Below are positions 1 to 5,090 of a stretch of 10,197 nucleotides of DNA, piece after piece. The position numbers were made by a program, and so were the translations under genes. This stretch comes from Baffinella frigidus (taxonomy: Eukaryota; Cryptophyceae; Cryptomonadales; Baffinellaceae). Each line of letters opens with the position of its first letter. Within the stretch, counting starts at the first letter, position 1. Where the stretch lies: positions 36,381-46,577 of the forward strand of contig MU646897.1 in NCBI GenBank assembly GCA_026770585.1, given 5' to 3'. The notes beneath the pieces are model-generated. The model was not told the origin of the DNA. It searched no databases and was given only the letters and a program-made list of their open reading frames with translations.

Positions 1-253
1 TTTGGGGTTTGGGGGTTGGGTGGTTGGGGTTTAGGGTTTAGGGGTTAGGGTTTGGGGGTTTGGGGTTTGAGGTTTGGGGTTTGGGGTTTGGGGTTTGGGG
101 GTTGGGGTGTGGGGTGACCAGGGTGTTGGGGTTTGGGGGTTAAGGTTGAGGGTTTAGGGTTTAGGGTTTAGGGGTTAGGGTTTGGGGTTTGGGGTTTGGG
201 GTCTGGGTGGTTGGGGTTCAGGGTTTAGGGTGTGGGGTGACCAGGGTGTTGGA
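1..253 (+). repeat. Telomere-like G-rich array, left end
   Basis: The stretch is a degenerate tandem array of TTTGGGG units mixed with TTTAGGG and variants (GGGGTTAGGG, TTTGAGG). It also has a higher-order pattern: the 23-base segment beginning GTGTGGGGTGACC occurs at 107-129 and again at 230-252, 123 bases apart. TTTAGGG is the telomere unit of plants, many green algae and dinoflagellates. The G-rich strand runs 5' to 3' from the left edge inward, which is opposite to a true left chromosome end, so I read this as an interstitial or subtelomeric satellite. G-quadruplex potential is obvious. The window probably stops here because assembly failed in the repeat (inference). Confidence 0.85.
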
Positions 254-522
254 GGCGTCAGCGAGGCGGCCGGAGAGCGAGGGTCGCTCGATCTTGACCG
301 GGACGTTGACCCCGTCCGCGGCTCGCATGCCGTCCGCCTGTGTGTGCGGTGGACACATTATTTGACCATCAATTTGACCATCAAACCTGCGTAGTTCGAG
401 GCCTCTCTGGACGCCTTCGGTTTATGGTCCGACGTCAAAGGTTCAATAGAAGTCTTCTCAACGATCTTGACCGGGACGTTGACGGCACACATGCCGTCCG
501 CCTGTGTGCGTGGAAATCCGTC

Positions 523-707
523 AACTTATGACGTCCATAAACTTAAGGCGTCCAGAGAGGGCTCGAACTAAGTGCTTCTTAGTTGACGGAGTTCCGTAGA
601 GTCTAAGAAGCACGTATTATTTGACCATAAATTTGACCATCAAACCTGCTTACTTCGAGCCCTCTCTGGACGCCTTCAGTGTATGGTCCGACGTCAAAGG
701 TTCAATT
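523..707. repeat. Foldback formed by inverted module 3 copies
   Basis: Inverted module 3 (523-568) faces the direct copy (654-707). Between them is an 11-bp perfect stem, GTGCTTCTTAG at 572-582 pairing with CTAAGAAGCAC at 603-613 around a 20-nt loop. The right side carries an extra 40 bases with the ATTTGACCATCA units, so the arms are asymmetric. It could be a foldback element or a head-to-head duplication. Confidence 0.75.
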
Positions 708-763
708 AAGGTCTCATCTCAACTTAGGAGCGAATCCAGCTTGCGGGATCGGACCTGAGCCTG

Positions 764-841
764 CCACACAGCGGACTTCCAACGGATTTCGGAATAACCC
801 TTAAGCGATAAGACCTACGACCCTACGGTAGGCAACCCGTA
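764..841 (+). repeat. Dispersed repeat R1, copy 1
   Basis: This copy runs from CCACACAGCGGACTTCC through AATAACCCTTAAGCGATAAGA to CCCTACGGTAGGCAACCCGT. The same sequence lies inverted at 4219-4300, and a more diverged direct copy at 6514-6601. It ends in the dyad CCTACGGTAGG, which recurs across the window. No coding signal is visible. Confidence 0.75.
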
Positions 842-947
842 GGGGCATAGGGGGGTTCCTACGGATAAGGTAACGGGAACTCGGCTAGGGACGTTGACCC
901 CGTCCGCGGCCCGCATGCCGTCCGCCTGTGTGTGGTGGAAATCCGTC

Positions 948-1001
948 AACTTAAGGGTTGCAGCTGATAACTTAAGGGTTACAGCCAACAACTTAAGGGT
1001 A
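948..1001 (+). repeat. 21-bp short tandem repeat, three units
   Basis: AACTTAAGGGTT recurs at 948-959 and 969-980, and with one change at 990-1001, an exact 21-bp period. The intervening bases have diverged. It lies inside the third round of the modular repeat. Confidence 0.75.
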
Positions 1002-1186
1002 GACCGCCACGGGTGTAGTGCAGCAGAAGCACCTAGTTCAGGGGTTCTAGCCATTAATTTGACCATCAATTTGACCATCAATTTGACCATCAAACCGCCA
1101 GGATACATGACCCAGCTATTGTTAGCACTTAATTCGAGCCCTCTCTGGACGCCTTAAGTTTATGGTCCCACGTCATAAGTTCAATA

Positions 1187-1362
1187 AACGACATTTTCGT
1201 TGATCGTGTCCAATTTGTAAAAAATCTTGACAAAATGGCTGATCGTGTCCAATTTCATTGATAGTCGTGTGAAATTTGAAAACATTCGGTCAAAAGTTGG
1301 TCACGTGACGGCCCCTTCGAGACCCCGGAGAGGATTCGAAAGGCACGCCACAGAGGCTCAGT
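1187..1362. other. No gene seen; short direct repeat only
   Basis: TGATCGTGTCCAATTT occurs at 1201-1216 and again about 39 bases later (1240-1255), with a weaker third version near 1261-1277. I see no convincing ORF or RNA gene. Confidence 0.5.
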
Positions 1363-1527
1363 AGAGCGTTTGCGGTAATTGTTGTCCATTTTGGACGTGC
1401 GGTTTTCCGGTTTTCCGGGGTTTTAAAATGTTGTCAAGGTCGTTATTTTTTTTAAATGGACACTTCTGGTACAAATGAAAACCAGAAAACCGGAAAACCG
1501 CACGTCCAAAATGGACGCAAACGCTCT
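1363..1527. mobile_element. Foldback MITE family M, copy 1
   Basis: This 165-bp element has terminal inverted repeats beginning AGAGCGTTTGCG, with an inner arm GTCCATTTTGGACGTGCGG and GTTTTCCGG repeats. The left arm has nine extra bases (GTAATTGTT) relative to the right. It is flanked by the 3-bp direct repeat AGT (1360-1362 and 1528-1530). The second copy at 3816-4013 matches it in the opposite orientation, loop included. No transposase is encoded, so it would be non-autonomous. A 3-bp duplication occurs in PIF/Harbinger and CACTA-type families, but the ends do not let me choose. Confidence 0.85.
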
Positions 1528-1611
1528 AGTAAACCGTCAAGGTTTAGTCTGCAGGGGAAATCAACGTTTGCCATTCTTCGATTTGGTTCTCTTCTGGTGG
1601 TTGGTGGTGGG

Positions 1612-1673
1612 GCGTACCACGCGCAGGGCGTCAGTGTCCTGCCCCCAGTAGACGTAGACCGCACCGTCGGAGG
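1612..1673 (-). pseudogene. FG-GAP-like exon fragment, copy a
   Basis: Read on the minus strand, this gives DGAVYVYWGQDTDALRVV with strongly GC-ending codons (GTC TAC GTC TAC TGG GGG). GAVYVYxG is the typical end of an FG-GAP repeat, a blade motif of integrin-alpha-type beta-propellers. The segment ends CTGCGCGTG followed by GTACG, which could be a 5' splice site; the two next copies have GT at the same place. Upstream it runs into the purine-rich simple repeat, so it is truncated. It could be an exon remnant or a real exon of a badly fragmented gene. The FG-GAP assignment is by eye only. Confidence 0.45.
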
Positions 1674-1756
1674 GAGGGCGGGAGAGGGAGAGAGAGGGAG
1701 AGGGAGAGGGAGGGAGAGAGAGGGAGAGGGAGAGAGGGAGAGAGAGAGAGAGAGCA
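1670..1756 (+). repeat. Purine-rich (GGGAGA)n simple repeat
   Basis: This is nearly pure G and A on the plus strand, with GAGAGG and GAGGGA units of irregular period. It creates Ser-Leu-Pro and Glu-Arg-Gly low-complexity ORFs that are not genes. It separates two copies of the FG-GAP-like fragment, and may have expanded inside one of them. Confidence 0.9.
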
Positions 1757-1771
1757 AGGAGGCTAGCTGGG

Positions 1772-1823
1772 TCGCACCACGCGGAGCGCGTCAGCATCCT
1801 TCCCCCAGTAGACGAAGACCGGA
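1772..1823 (-). pseudogene. FG-GAP-like exon fragment, copy b
   Basis: The minus strand reads DPVFVYWGKDADALRVVRPS and then a stop. It is a diverged copy of fragments a and c, with the first Tyr-Val-Tyr changed to Phe-Val-Tyr. CTCCGCGTG is followed by GTGCG at the conserved donor-like position. Downstream bases (CTAGCCTCCT) are shared with copy c, so the duplicated unit extends beyond the exon-like part. Its upstream border runs directly into the hairpin at 1821-1848. Confidence 0.4.
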
Positions 1824-1903
1824 TCGGGGTCAAAGGTGACCCCGATCCAAGGTAAAATCAAAGACCTTCCAGGGCACTATTTGAGCCACTTGGGAGGGCT
1901 GGT
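1821..1903 (+). repeat. Truncated copy of the 4580-4687 foldback
   Basis: GGATCGGGGTCA (1821-1832) pairs with TGACCCCGATCC (1837-1848) as a 12-bp stem with a 4-nt loop. The following GGTAAAATC through CTATTTGAGCCA and GGGAGGGCTGGTGG match the right arm and flank of the complete foldback at 4580-4687. The outer left arm is missing, so this copy is partial. Confidence 0.75.
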
Positions 1904-1911
1904 GGAGGAGG

Positions 1912-1998
1912 CTAGCAGGGTATTACCACGCGCAGGGCGTCAGCGTCCCTCCCCCAGTAGACGTACACCGCGCCGTCGTGCTCGGCACACGGGTACCT
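1912..1998 (-). pseudogene. FG-GAP-like exon fragment, copy c (longest)
   Basis: The minus strand reads RYPCAEHDGAVYVYWGRDAD and then ALRVV before a stop a few codons on. Third codon positions are almost all G or C. GAVYVYWG again fits the end of an FG-GAP repeat. CTGCGCGTG is followed by GTAATA, the best donor-like site among the copies. Downstream lies the partial foldback at 1821-1903; the unrelated exon candidate at 4706-5090 is followed by the full version of the same foldback. This supports an exon plus flanking intron being copied together (inference). Confidence 0.45.
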
Positions 1999-2030
1999 AA
2001 ATGTTGAAATTCACATGTGAGAATTCGGTG

Positions 2031-2040
2031 GGGGGGGGGC
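2031..2040 (+). repeat. Poly-G tract
   Basis: A G run of about ten bases lies in sequence with no other recognised feature. Similar homopolymers occur near 3885 (C run, inside MITE M copy 2) and 4100 (G run). They are prone to length error in sequencing. Confidence 0.7.
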
Positions 2041-2058
2041 GAATTTCGGGCGCCTCGA

Positions 2059-2132
2059 CCCTAAGACGTAGGCTGCACCGTCGTGCTCGGCACACGGGTA
2101 CCTAGCACCGGCCACCCGAAGTTGATCTTCGT
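2059..2132 (-). pseudogene. FG-GAP-like exon fragment, copy d
   Basis: The minus strand reads EDQLRVAGARYPCAEHDGAA and then YVLG. This adds the part upstream of copy c: LRVAGARYP followed by HDGA fits the Val-x-Gly-Ala-x-x-Pro to Asp-Gly-Ala core of an FG-GAP repeat. The 3' part is lost after YVLG. At its upstream end, near GATC, it joins the dispersed repeat shared with 9685-9775. A second frame (DLVNFGW type in other copies) is also open in parts, so the frame is not certain. Confidence 0.4.
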
Positions 2133-2212
2133 ATACAGTGTATCCTTGGTGATATATATGACTCTGGGTAGGTGACTCTCTAGAGCATCTTCCAGCTCTC
2201 GCGTGTCGCCTC
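2122..2212 (-). repeat. Dispersed repeat R2, inverted copy
   Basis: The reverse complement of this segment matches 9685-9775. Shared blocks are GAGGCGACACGCGAGAGC, GATGCTCTAGAGAGTCACC, TACCCAGAGTCATATA and GTATACGAAGATCAA. It abuts the FG-GAP-like fragment d exactly where the homology to other exon copies stops, so it marks an insertion or recombination edge. No tRNA-like cloverleaf was found in it. Confidence 0.75.
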
Positions 2213-2249
2213 TCATACCCCCCTAACGCGAGATAACACGAGATATTTA

Positions 2250-2303
2250 CCACACGATTTCCGTGTTTACTACACGATTTTGCGCGCTTACTACACTATT
2301 TAC
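2250..2303 (+). repeat. TTTACTACACGATTT short tandem repeat
   Basis: TTTACCACACGATTT, TTTACTACACGATTT and TTACTACACTATTTAC follow one another at roughly 20-24-base steps. TTTACTACACGATTT is also the inner stem of the core-hairpin elements (for example near 7078-7092), so this may be a decayed, tandemly repeated half of that core. Confidence 0.55.
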
Positions 2304-2347
2304 TACGTCACTTAAGGGTCCGCCAGGGTCTGCGGCTGGACGCCAGC

Positions 2348-2487
2348 GCTAGACCTGAGTGGAACCAATCGCAAAAGTCGATTTCGACAAATTCCCTTGA
2401 AACTCTGCCACCTTTTGGAGAAACGGCCGGGAATCCGGCCCTTTTGTGTAAAGCGAATCGATGCGATTGCCCACACTCAGGTCTAGC
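2348..2487. repeat. Foldback with CGCTAGACCTGAGTG arms
   Basis: CGCTAGACCTGAGTG at 2348-2362 pairs with CACTCAGGTCTAGCG at 2473-2487; further pairing is CCAATCGCA with TGCGATTG. Inside is a smaller GGCCGGGAATCCGGCC hairpin. The same arm sequence ends the 1.6-kb foldback at 6206-7789, and its right part recurs at 2823-2940. It belongs to a dispersed family in which GCTAGACCTGAG is the terminal motif. Confidence 0.75.
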
Positions 2488-2496
2488 GTAGGGAGC
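2420..2496 (+). repeat. Direct repeat R3, copy 1 (second copy 2822-2892)
   Basis: GAAACGGCCGG, CCGGCCCTTTTGTGTAAAGC, GAATCSATGCGATTG and GGTCTAGCGTAGGGAGCG occur in the same order here and at 2822-2892. GGTCTAGCGTAGGG then repeats two further times up to 2940. These copies provide an unoccupied site for the element at 2499-2639. Confidence 0.8.
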
Positions 2497-2498
2497 GT

Positions 2499-2639
2499 TT
2501 ATCCGGGGAAACCTATTTTTCTTTAGTGTGATGGCAAGGAAAAAAATACTACACAATTCGTTCTTATTAGTAATATCAAAGCATTTATGTAGTAATTTTC
2601 CTTGCCATCAAACTAAAGAAAAATAGGTTTCCCCGGATA
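2499..2639. mobile_element. Core-hairpin foldback, arm type A, copy A1
   Basis: This 141-bp element has outer arms TATCCGGGGAAACCTATTTT and complement, enclosing an inner stem GGCAAGGAAA / TTTTCCTTGCC and a conserved loop with ACTACACAATTCGTT. It is flanked by the perfect 5-bp direct repeat AGCGT (2494-2498 and 2640-2644). The related sequence GTAGGGAGCGTGTGCG at 2930-2945 is an unoccupied version of the same site. The sister copy A2 (8054-8194) is also exactly 141 bp. No protein is encoded. The transposase source is unknown. Confidence 0.85.
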
Positions 2640-2647
2640 AGCGTGCA

Positions 2648-2823
2648 CGCCACGCAAGAGTGTAGGGCAGAGTGGCCCACAGGAGAAATAGTAGAATTCT
2701 ACTATTTCTTAAGTTCATAAGTGGACATTCTTCCCACAGAAAAATCGAAATTTCGGAAAGTTGTTACAAATTCCGTGTGAACTGGCTTGTTTTTCCAGGT
2801 CAGCTCTACACTCTTGCGTGGCG
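2648..2823. repeat. Foldback with 18-bp perfect arms
   Basis: CGCCACGCAAGAGTGTAG at 2648-2665 is the exact reverse complement of CTACACTCTTGCGTGGCG at 2806-2823. The 140-bp interior holds the perfect 26-nt palindrome at 2684-2709 and otherwise AT-rich unique sequence. It sits between the A1 element and repeat R3 copy 2. Confidence 0.8.
2684..2709. repeat. Perfect 26-nt palindrome
   Basis: AGAAATAGTAGAA is followed directly by its reverse complement TTCTACTATTTCT, with no loop. It would extrude as a cruciform or act as a dyad binding site; nothing here tells which, if either. Confidence 0.85.
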
Positions 2824-2929
2824 GGAAACGGCCGGAAAACCGGCCCTTTTGTGTAAAGCGAATCCATGCGATTGGTCTAGCGTAGGGAGCGCTCAGGTCT
2901 AGCGTAGGGTTAGCACTCAGGTCTAGCGT

Positions 2930-3181
2930 AGGGAGCGTGTGCGAGTACTCCTACCGTCGTGCTCGGCGCACGGGAACCTAGGGTTGGGTTCCCAGTTTGA
3001 TCAGTATCACAGTGGTGTCAGTCCTCAGCTGATGCGCCCTCAGCTTATCAGTTTCGGGCTGCGATTGTATCAGCCAGGGTCTGTTTCGGGCTGCGATTAC
3101 ATCAGCCAGGGTCGACGCGCGACCAAGGCAGGGAGCGTGTGCGGATACTCCTACCGTCGTGCTCGGCGCACGGGAACCTGA
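2930..3181 (-). pseudogene. FG-GAP-like fragments e and f in a direct repeat
   Basis: A direct repeat of about 50 bases (AGGGAGCGTGTGCG ... GCACGGGAACCT) lies at 2930-2981 and 3131-3180. On the minus strand each copy contains RFPCAEHDG, the first half of the exon-like unit seen whole at 1912-1998. The GAVYVYWG half is absent. Each begins right after an AG dinucleotide on the minus strand, as an acceptor would. The bases between hold the tandem repeat at 3051-3114. Confidence 0.4.
2995..3114 (+). repeat. Dispersed repeat R4 with internal tandem duplication
   Basis: GTTTGATCAGTATCACAG through GTCAGTCCTCAGCTGATGCG to TTTCGGGCTGCGATT forms a block. The end (TTTCGGGCTGCGATT ... ATCAGCCAGGGTC) is doubled in tandem at 3052-3083 and 3084-3114. 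A diverged copy lies at 4171-4216 plus 4510-4551, split by about 293 bp of inserted repeats. A third, partial copy is inverted at 3701-3735. Confidence 0.8.
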
Positions 3182-3275
3182 GAATCTATTGATTACAAGA
3201 CCAGCATGACCCCATTCTAAGACCCCCTGCGGGGGTTTTGGCACTACACGGATCTGGAGTTCTCGCATACGCTAC

Positions 3276-3449
3276 ACGTTAATAGGGTAACGGCCTGAAA
3301 ATGGGGTAGTTAGGCCTACGGCATTGCCTAGGACCTCCTACCGTAGTCCGAGGGATCCTAGGACCAAAAAGTCTCGGCCTACGGTAGGAGGTCCTAGGCA
3401 ATGCCGTAGGCCTAACTACCCCATTTTCAGGCCGTTACCCTATTAACGT
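3276..3449. repeat. Perfect 71-bp inverted repeat
   Basis: The left arm 3276-3346 and right arm 3379-3449 are exact reverse complements over all 71 bases, beginning ACGTTAATAGGG and ending CCTACCGTAG before a 32-nt spacer. The spacer itself pairs further (CCGAG with CTCGG). Complete identity contrasts with the diverged arms of other foldbacks here. It could be a recent insertion, or arms kept alike by gene conversion. I could not find a clean target duplication. Confidence 0.9.
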
Positions 3450-3477
3450 TGTTGTAGAACGGAGACGAAGGCGGGTG

Positions 3478-3546
3478 GCATATCCCGATCTAGTCAAGTT
3501 CGGGTGGCTTGTGGTAGGTACCCGTGCGCCGGGCACGACGGCTATT
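3478..3546 (+). pseudogene. FG-GAP-like exon fragment, copy g (plus strand)
   Basis: The plus strand reads ISRSSQVRVACGRYPCAGHD and then GY, the same unit as copies c and d but in the opposite orientation. It is cut off after HDGY by element B1, whose left 5-bp repeat TATTC (3543-3547) lies at the end of the exon homology. So B1 may have interrupted this exon copy. Confidence 0.45.
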
Positions 3547-3547
3547 C

Positions 3548-3686
3548 AATCTCCATACAAGTAATAATTAATTGCTGTTGGCAACGAAAATTACTACACG
3601 ATCTGCTCATAAAAGTAACAGTAAAGCGTTTGAGTAGTAAATTTCGTTGCGCCAAGAGCAATTAATTAATACTTTTGTGGAGATGA
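3548..3686. mobile_element. Core-hairpin foldback, arm type B, copy B1
   Basis: This 139-bp element has outer arms AATCTCCATACAAGTAATAA and complement. The inner stem GGCAACGAAAATTACTACAC pairs with GAGTAGTAAATTTCGTTGCG. The flanking 5-bp direct repeat is TATTC (3543-3547 and 3687-3691). Its core lies in the opposite orientation to copies B2 and B3. It is non-coding. Confidence 0.8.
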
Positions 3687-3700
3687 TATTCGGGGACGGC

Positions 3701-3735
3701 TGACCCTGGCGGATAGAATCGCAGCCCGAAACTGA
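3701..3735 (-). repeat. Dispersed repeat R4, inverted partial copy
   Basis: The reverse complement reads TCAGTTTCGGGCTGCGATT then CTATCCGCCAGGGTCA, matching 3051-3083 and 4514-4551. It shows that R4 is spread in both orientations. Confidence 0.75.
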
Positions 3736-3752
3736 ACACCCCCGTCTCTGGG

Positions 3753-3812
3753 TACCTACCACACGCCACCTGAAGTTGACCAGATCGGGATATGTCCCCT
3801 GCAGAAAAATTC
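3753..3812 (-). pseudogene. FG-GAP-like exon 5' end with acceptor-like border, copy h
   Basis: On the minus strand GAATTTTTCTGCAG (a pyrimidine-rich tract plus CAG) is followed by GGGACATATCCCGATCTGGT. The next codons read DISRSGQLQVACGRYP, which lines up with copies d and g and suits the Asp-rich start of an FG-GAP repeat. This looks like an intron-exon junction. An alternative frame reading PDLVNF is also open, so the frame is unsure. Confidence 0.45.
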
Positions 3813-3815
3813 ACC

Positions 3816-4013
3816 AGAGCGTTTGCGGTAATTGTTGTCCGTTTTGAAAGTGCGATTTTCCGGTTTTCCGGTTTTCATTTGCTCCCCCCCCCGATTCATT
3901 TGTACCAGAGAAGTGTCCATTTAAAACATTCAACGACCTTTACAACATTTTAAAAAACCGTAAAACCGGAAAATCGCACTTTCAAAACGGACAACAATTT
4001 CCGCAAACGCTCT
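3816..4013. mobile_element. Foldback MITE family M, copy 2
   Basis: This 198-bp element has arms AGAGCGTTTGCGG / CCGCAAACGCTCT, GTCCGTTTTGAAAGTGCG and GTTTTCCGG repeats. The flanking 3-bp direct repeat is ACC (3813-3815 and 4014-4016). Compared with copy 1 (1363-1527) it is reversed and carries roughly 33 extra bases, including a C run near 3884-3893. Its arms pair over a longer length than those of copy 1. Confidence 0.85.
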
Positions 4014-4016
4014 ACC

Positions 4017-4067
4017 ACCAGCCACCCGAAGTTGACCAGATCGGGATATGACACCTGCAGAAAAATT
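4017..4067 (-). pseudogene. FG-GAP-like exon 5' end, copy i
   Basis: The minus strand again has TTTTTCTGCAG before the exon-like part, then VISRSGQLRVAGGR. It is cut at the MITE M copy 2 boundary. It is the duplicate of copy h, with a Val in place of Asp at the start. Confidence 0.4.
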
Positions 4068-4117
4068 CACCAGCACTAAAGGCTGAGCCATTGTTCCTGG
4101 GGGGGGGGGTTGCTCTA

Positions 4118-4158
4118 CTCCACCCCGATCTGCTTCACTTCGGGTGGTTGGTGGTAGG
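4118..4158 (+). pseudogene. FG-GAP-like exon fragment, copy j (plus strand)
   Basis: CCCCGATCTGCTTCACTTCG followed by GGTGGTTGGTGGTAGG matches the first part of the exon-like unit and reads RSASLRVVGGR. It is short and diverged, and joins R4 (4171 onward) downstream. Confidence 0.3.
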
Positions 4159-4216
4159 GTGGGGCTACCAGTTTTATCAGGATCACAGTATTGTCAGTCC
4201 TCAGCTGATACGCCCT

Positions 4217-4509
4217 AAGCATACGGATTGCCTACTGTAGGGTCGAAGGTCTTATCGCTCCAGGGTTATTCAAAAATCCCTTCGAAGTCCGCTGTGTGGG
4301 TAGAGCCAATGTGGTAGGACTTGGCCAGGGCGAACTTCGAATTTACGAAGATGCGAACTTCTAGATGGACTCGTTTGGACATGTAGTGTTTTAAATTCAA
4401 ATTTTGCAGTACAAATCATGCTGTTTACTGATAATTACGGTCCATCTAGAATTTCGCATCTTGCAAATTCGAAGTTCGCTTTGGCCAAGTCCTACCACAT
4501 TGGCTCTAT
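4217..4509. mobile_element. Insertion of R1 plus a large foldback into R4
   Basis: Comparison with 2995-3083 shows about 293 bp inserted between GATACGCCCT and CAGCTTATCAG. The insert is R1 in inverted orientation (4219-4300) followed by a foldback with arms 4301-4370 and 4440-4508, starting TAGAGCCAATGTGGTAGGAC and ending GTCCTACCACATTGGCTCTA. The arms are about 70 bp with few mismatches, and the loop is AT-rich. AGC at both edges could be a short duplication, but the junction is not clean. Confidence 0.75.
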
Positions 4510-4579
4510 CAGCTTATCAGTTTCGGGCCGCGATAATGTCAGCCAGGGTCAGCCGGATGGGGCCACTAGCCCTTGGAAG

Positions 4580-4687
4580 TGGCTCAAATAGTGCTCGGGG
4601 ACATTTTCGATTTACCTTGACATTGGGGTCGGGTCCGACCCCGATCCAGGGTAAAATCGAAGACCTTCCAGGGCACTATTTGAGCCA
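4580..4687. mobile_element. 108-bp foldback with GTCGGACC-type apex
   Basis: TGGCTCAAATAGTGC pairs with GCACTATTTGAGCCA at the two ends. The centre is GGGGTCGG-GT-CCGACCCC (4625-4642). A partial copy lies at 1821-1903 in a comparable position relative to a coding-like segment. No target duplication is evident. Confidence 0.75.
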
Positions 4688-4705
4688 TTTGGGATGGCTG
4701 GTGGG

Positions 4706-5090
4706 GTACCCGCGCACGCTCCCTGCCGCGCCGGCGTCGAGCGCATCCTTCTCCGGCCTCGTCCGCAGCTTCCCGGCGCGGTCGAACGCATCCTGGACCA
4801 TGACGGTGCCGGAGGTGCCGTACCCCTGTTGGGAGGCTCCGATGTGCCGCGTGTCGCGCGCGCGGAACACCACGAGGTGCTGCCCCTTGTCGCCCGAGAG
4901 GAGGGGCGTGTTGGCCCACGACGCTGTTGCCCCCGCATCGTCCTGCTGCACCTGGTGCATGACGAACTGCGGCTTGCCATAGACCACGTCCTTCGACGCC
5001 AGCAGCCGCACCTTGTCGAACTGCCCGTGCACCTGCGGCCTGTCGCCCGAACCCTGCATCCTTGCGACGGCTGGCAGTCTCTCGTCTCCT
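4706..5090 (-). CDS. Probable internal exon, unknown protein
   Basis: This is the best protein-coding signal in the window. From the Met at 5059 downward the minus strand reads MQGSGDRPQVHGQFDKVRLL and continues through FVMHQVQQDDAGA, SGDKGQHLVVFRARDTRHIG and GYGTSGTVMVQDAFDRAGKL to GSVRG. Nearly every codon ends in G or C (GTG CGG CTG CTG GCG TCG AAG GAC), unlike the surrounding AT-rich palindromes. It ends at GTGCGCGG followed by GTACCC, a possible donor; just beyond it starts the 4580-4687 foldback. Upstream, CTAG or GTAG near 5090-5100 could be the acceptor; the 60 residues before that look intron-like. I do not recognise the family. It is soluble-looking, with no membrane segment. It may belong to the same gene as the FG-GAP-like fragments, since both share the downstream foldback, but that is inference. 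Confidence 0.5.

Larger units (their letters stand above)
291..1186 (+). repeat. Modular repeat, three rounds
   Basis: Three modules recur in the same order. Module 1 (GACGTTGACC through GCCGTCCGCCTGTGTG) lies at 291-349, 463-526 and 888-953. Module 2 is a 12-bp tandem ATTTGACCATCA at 360-383, 619-642 and 1057-1092, with 2, 2 and 3 units. Module 3 (TTCGAGCCCTCTCTGGACGCC through GTTCAAT) lies at 395-448, 654-707 and 1133-1186. An extra inverted module 3 sits at 523-568 and resembles the 1133 copy most closely. The 12-bp array keeps a reading frame open as a four-residue repeat (INLT on plus, MVKL on minus), which explains the short ORFs here. I see no gene in this stretch. Confidence 0.85.
3762..4073. 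repeat. Direct duplication of about 54 bp flanking a MITE
   Basis: GAAGTTGACCAGATCGGGAT and GCAGAAAAATTCACC occur at 3762-3815 and again at 4018-4072, differing at a few bases. MITE M copy 2 lies exactly between them. The duplicated part includes the acceptor-like border of fragments h and i, so an intron-exon junction was duplicated. Confidence 0.8.

Noticed and set aside
1452-1839. ORFs on both strands across the purine-rich tract (Ser/Leu/Pro-rich and Glu/Arg/Gly-rich)
   Set aside because: They are produced by the GGGAGA simple repeat and run across the MITE arm. Only the short FG-GAP-like pieces inside have independent support.
3218-3241. Intrinsic terminator: CCCCCTGCGGGGG followed by TTTT
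   Set aside because: It is a short hairpin with a 4-T run, but no upstream gene exists and the context is eukaryotic, so a bacterial-type terminator is not a sensible call.
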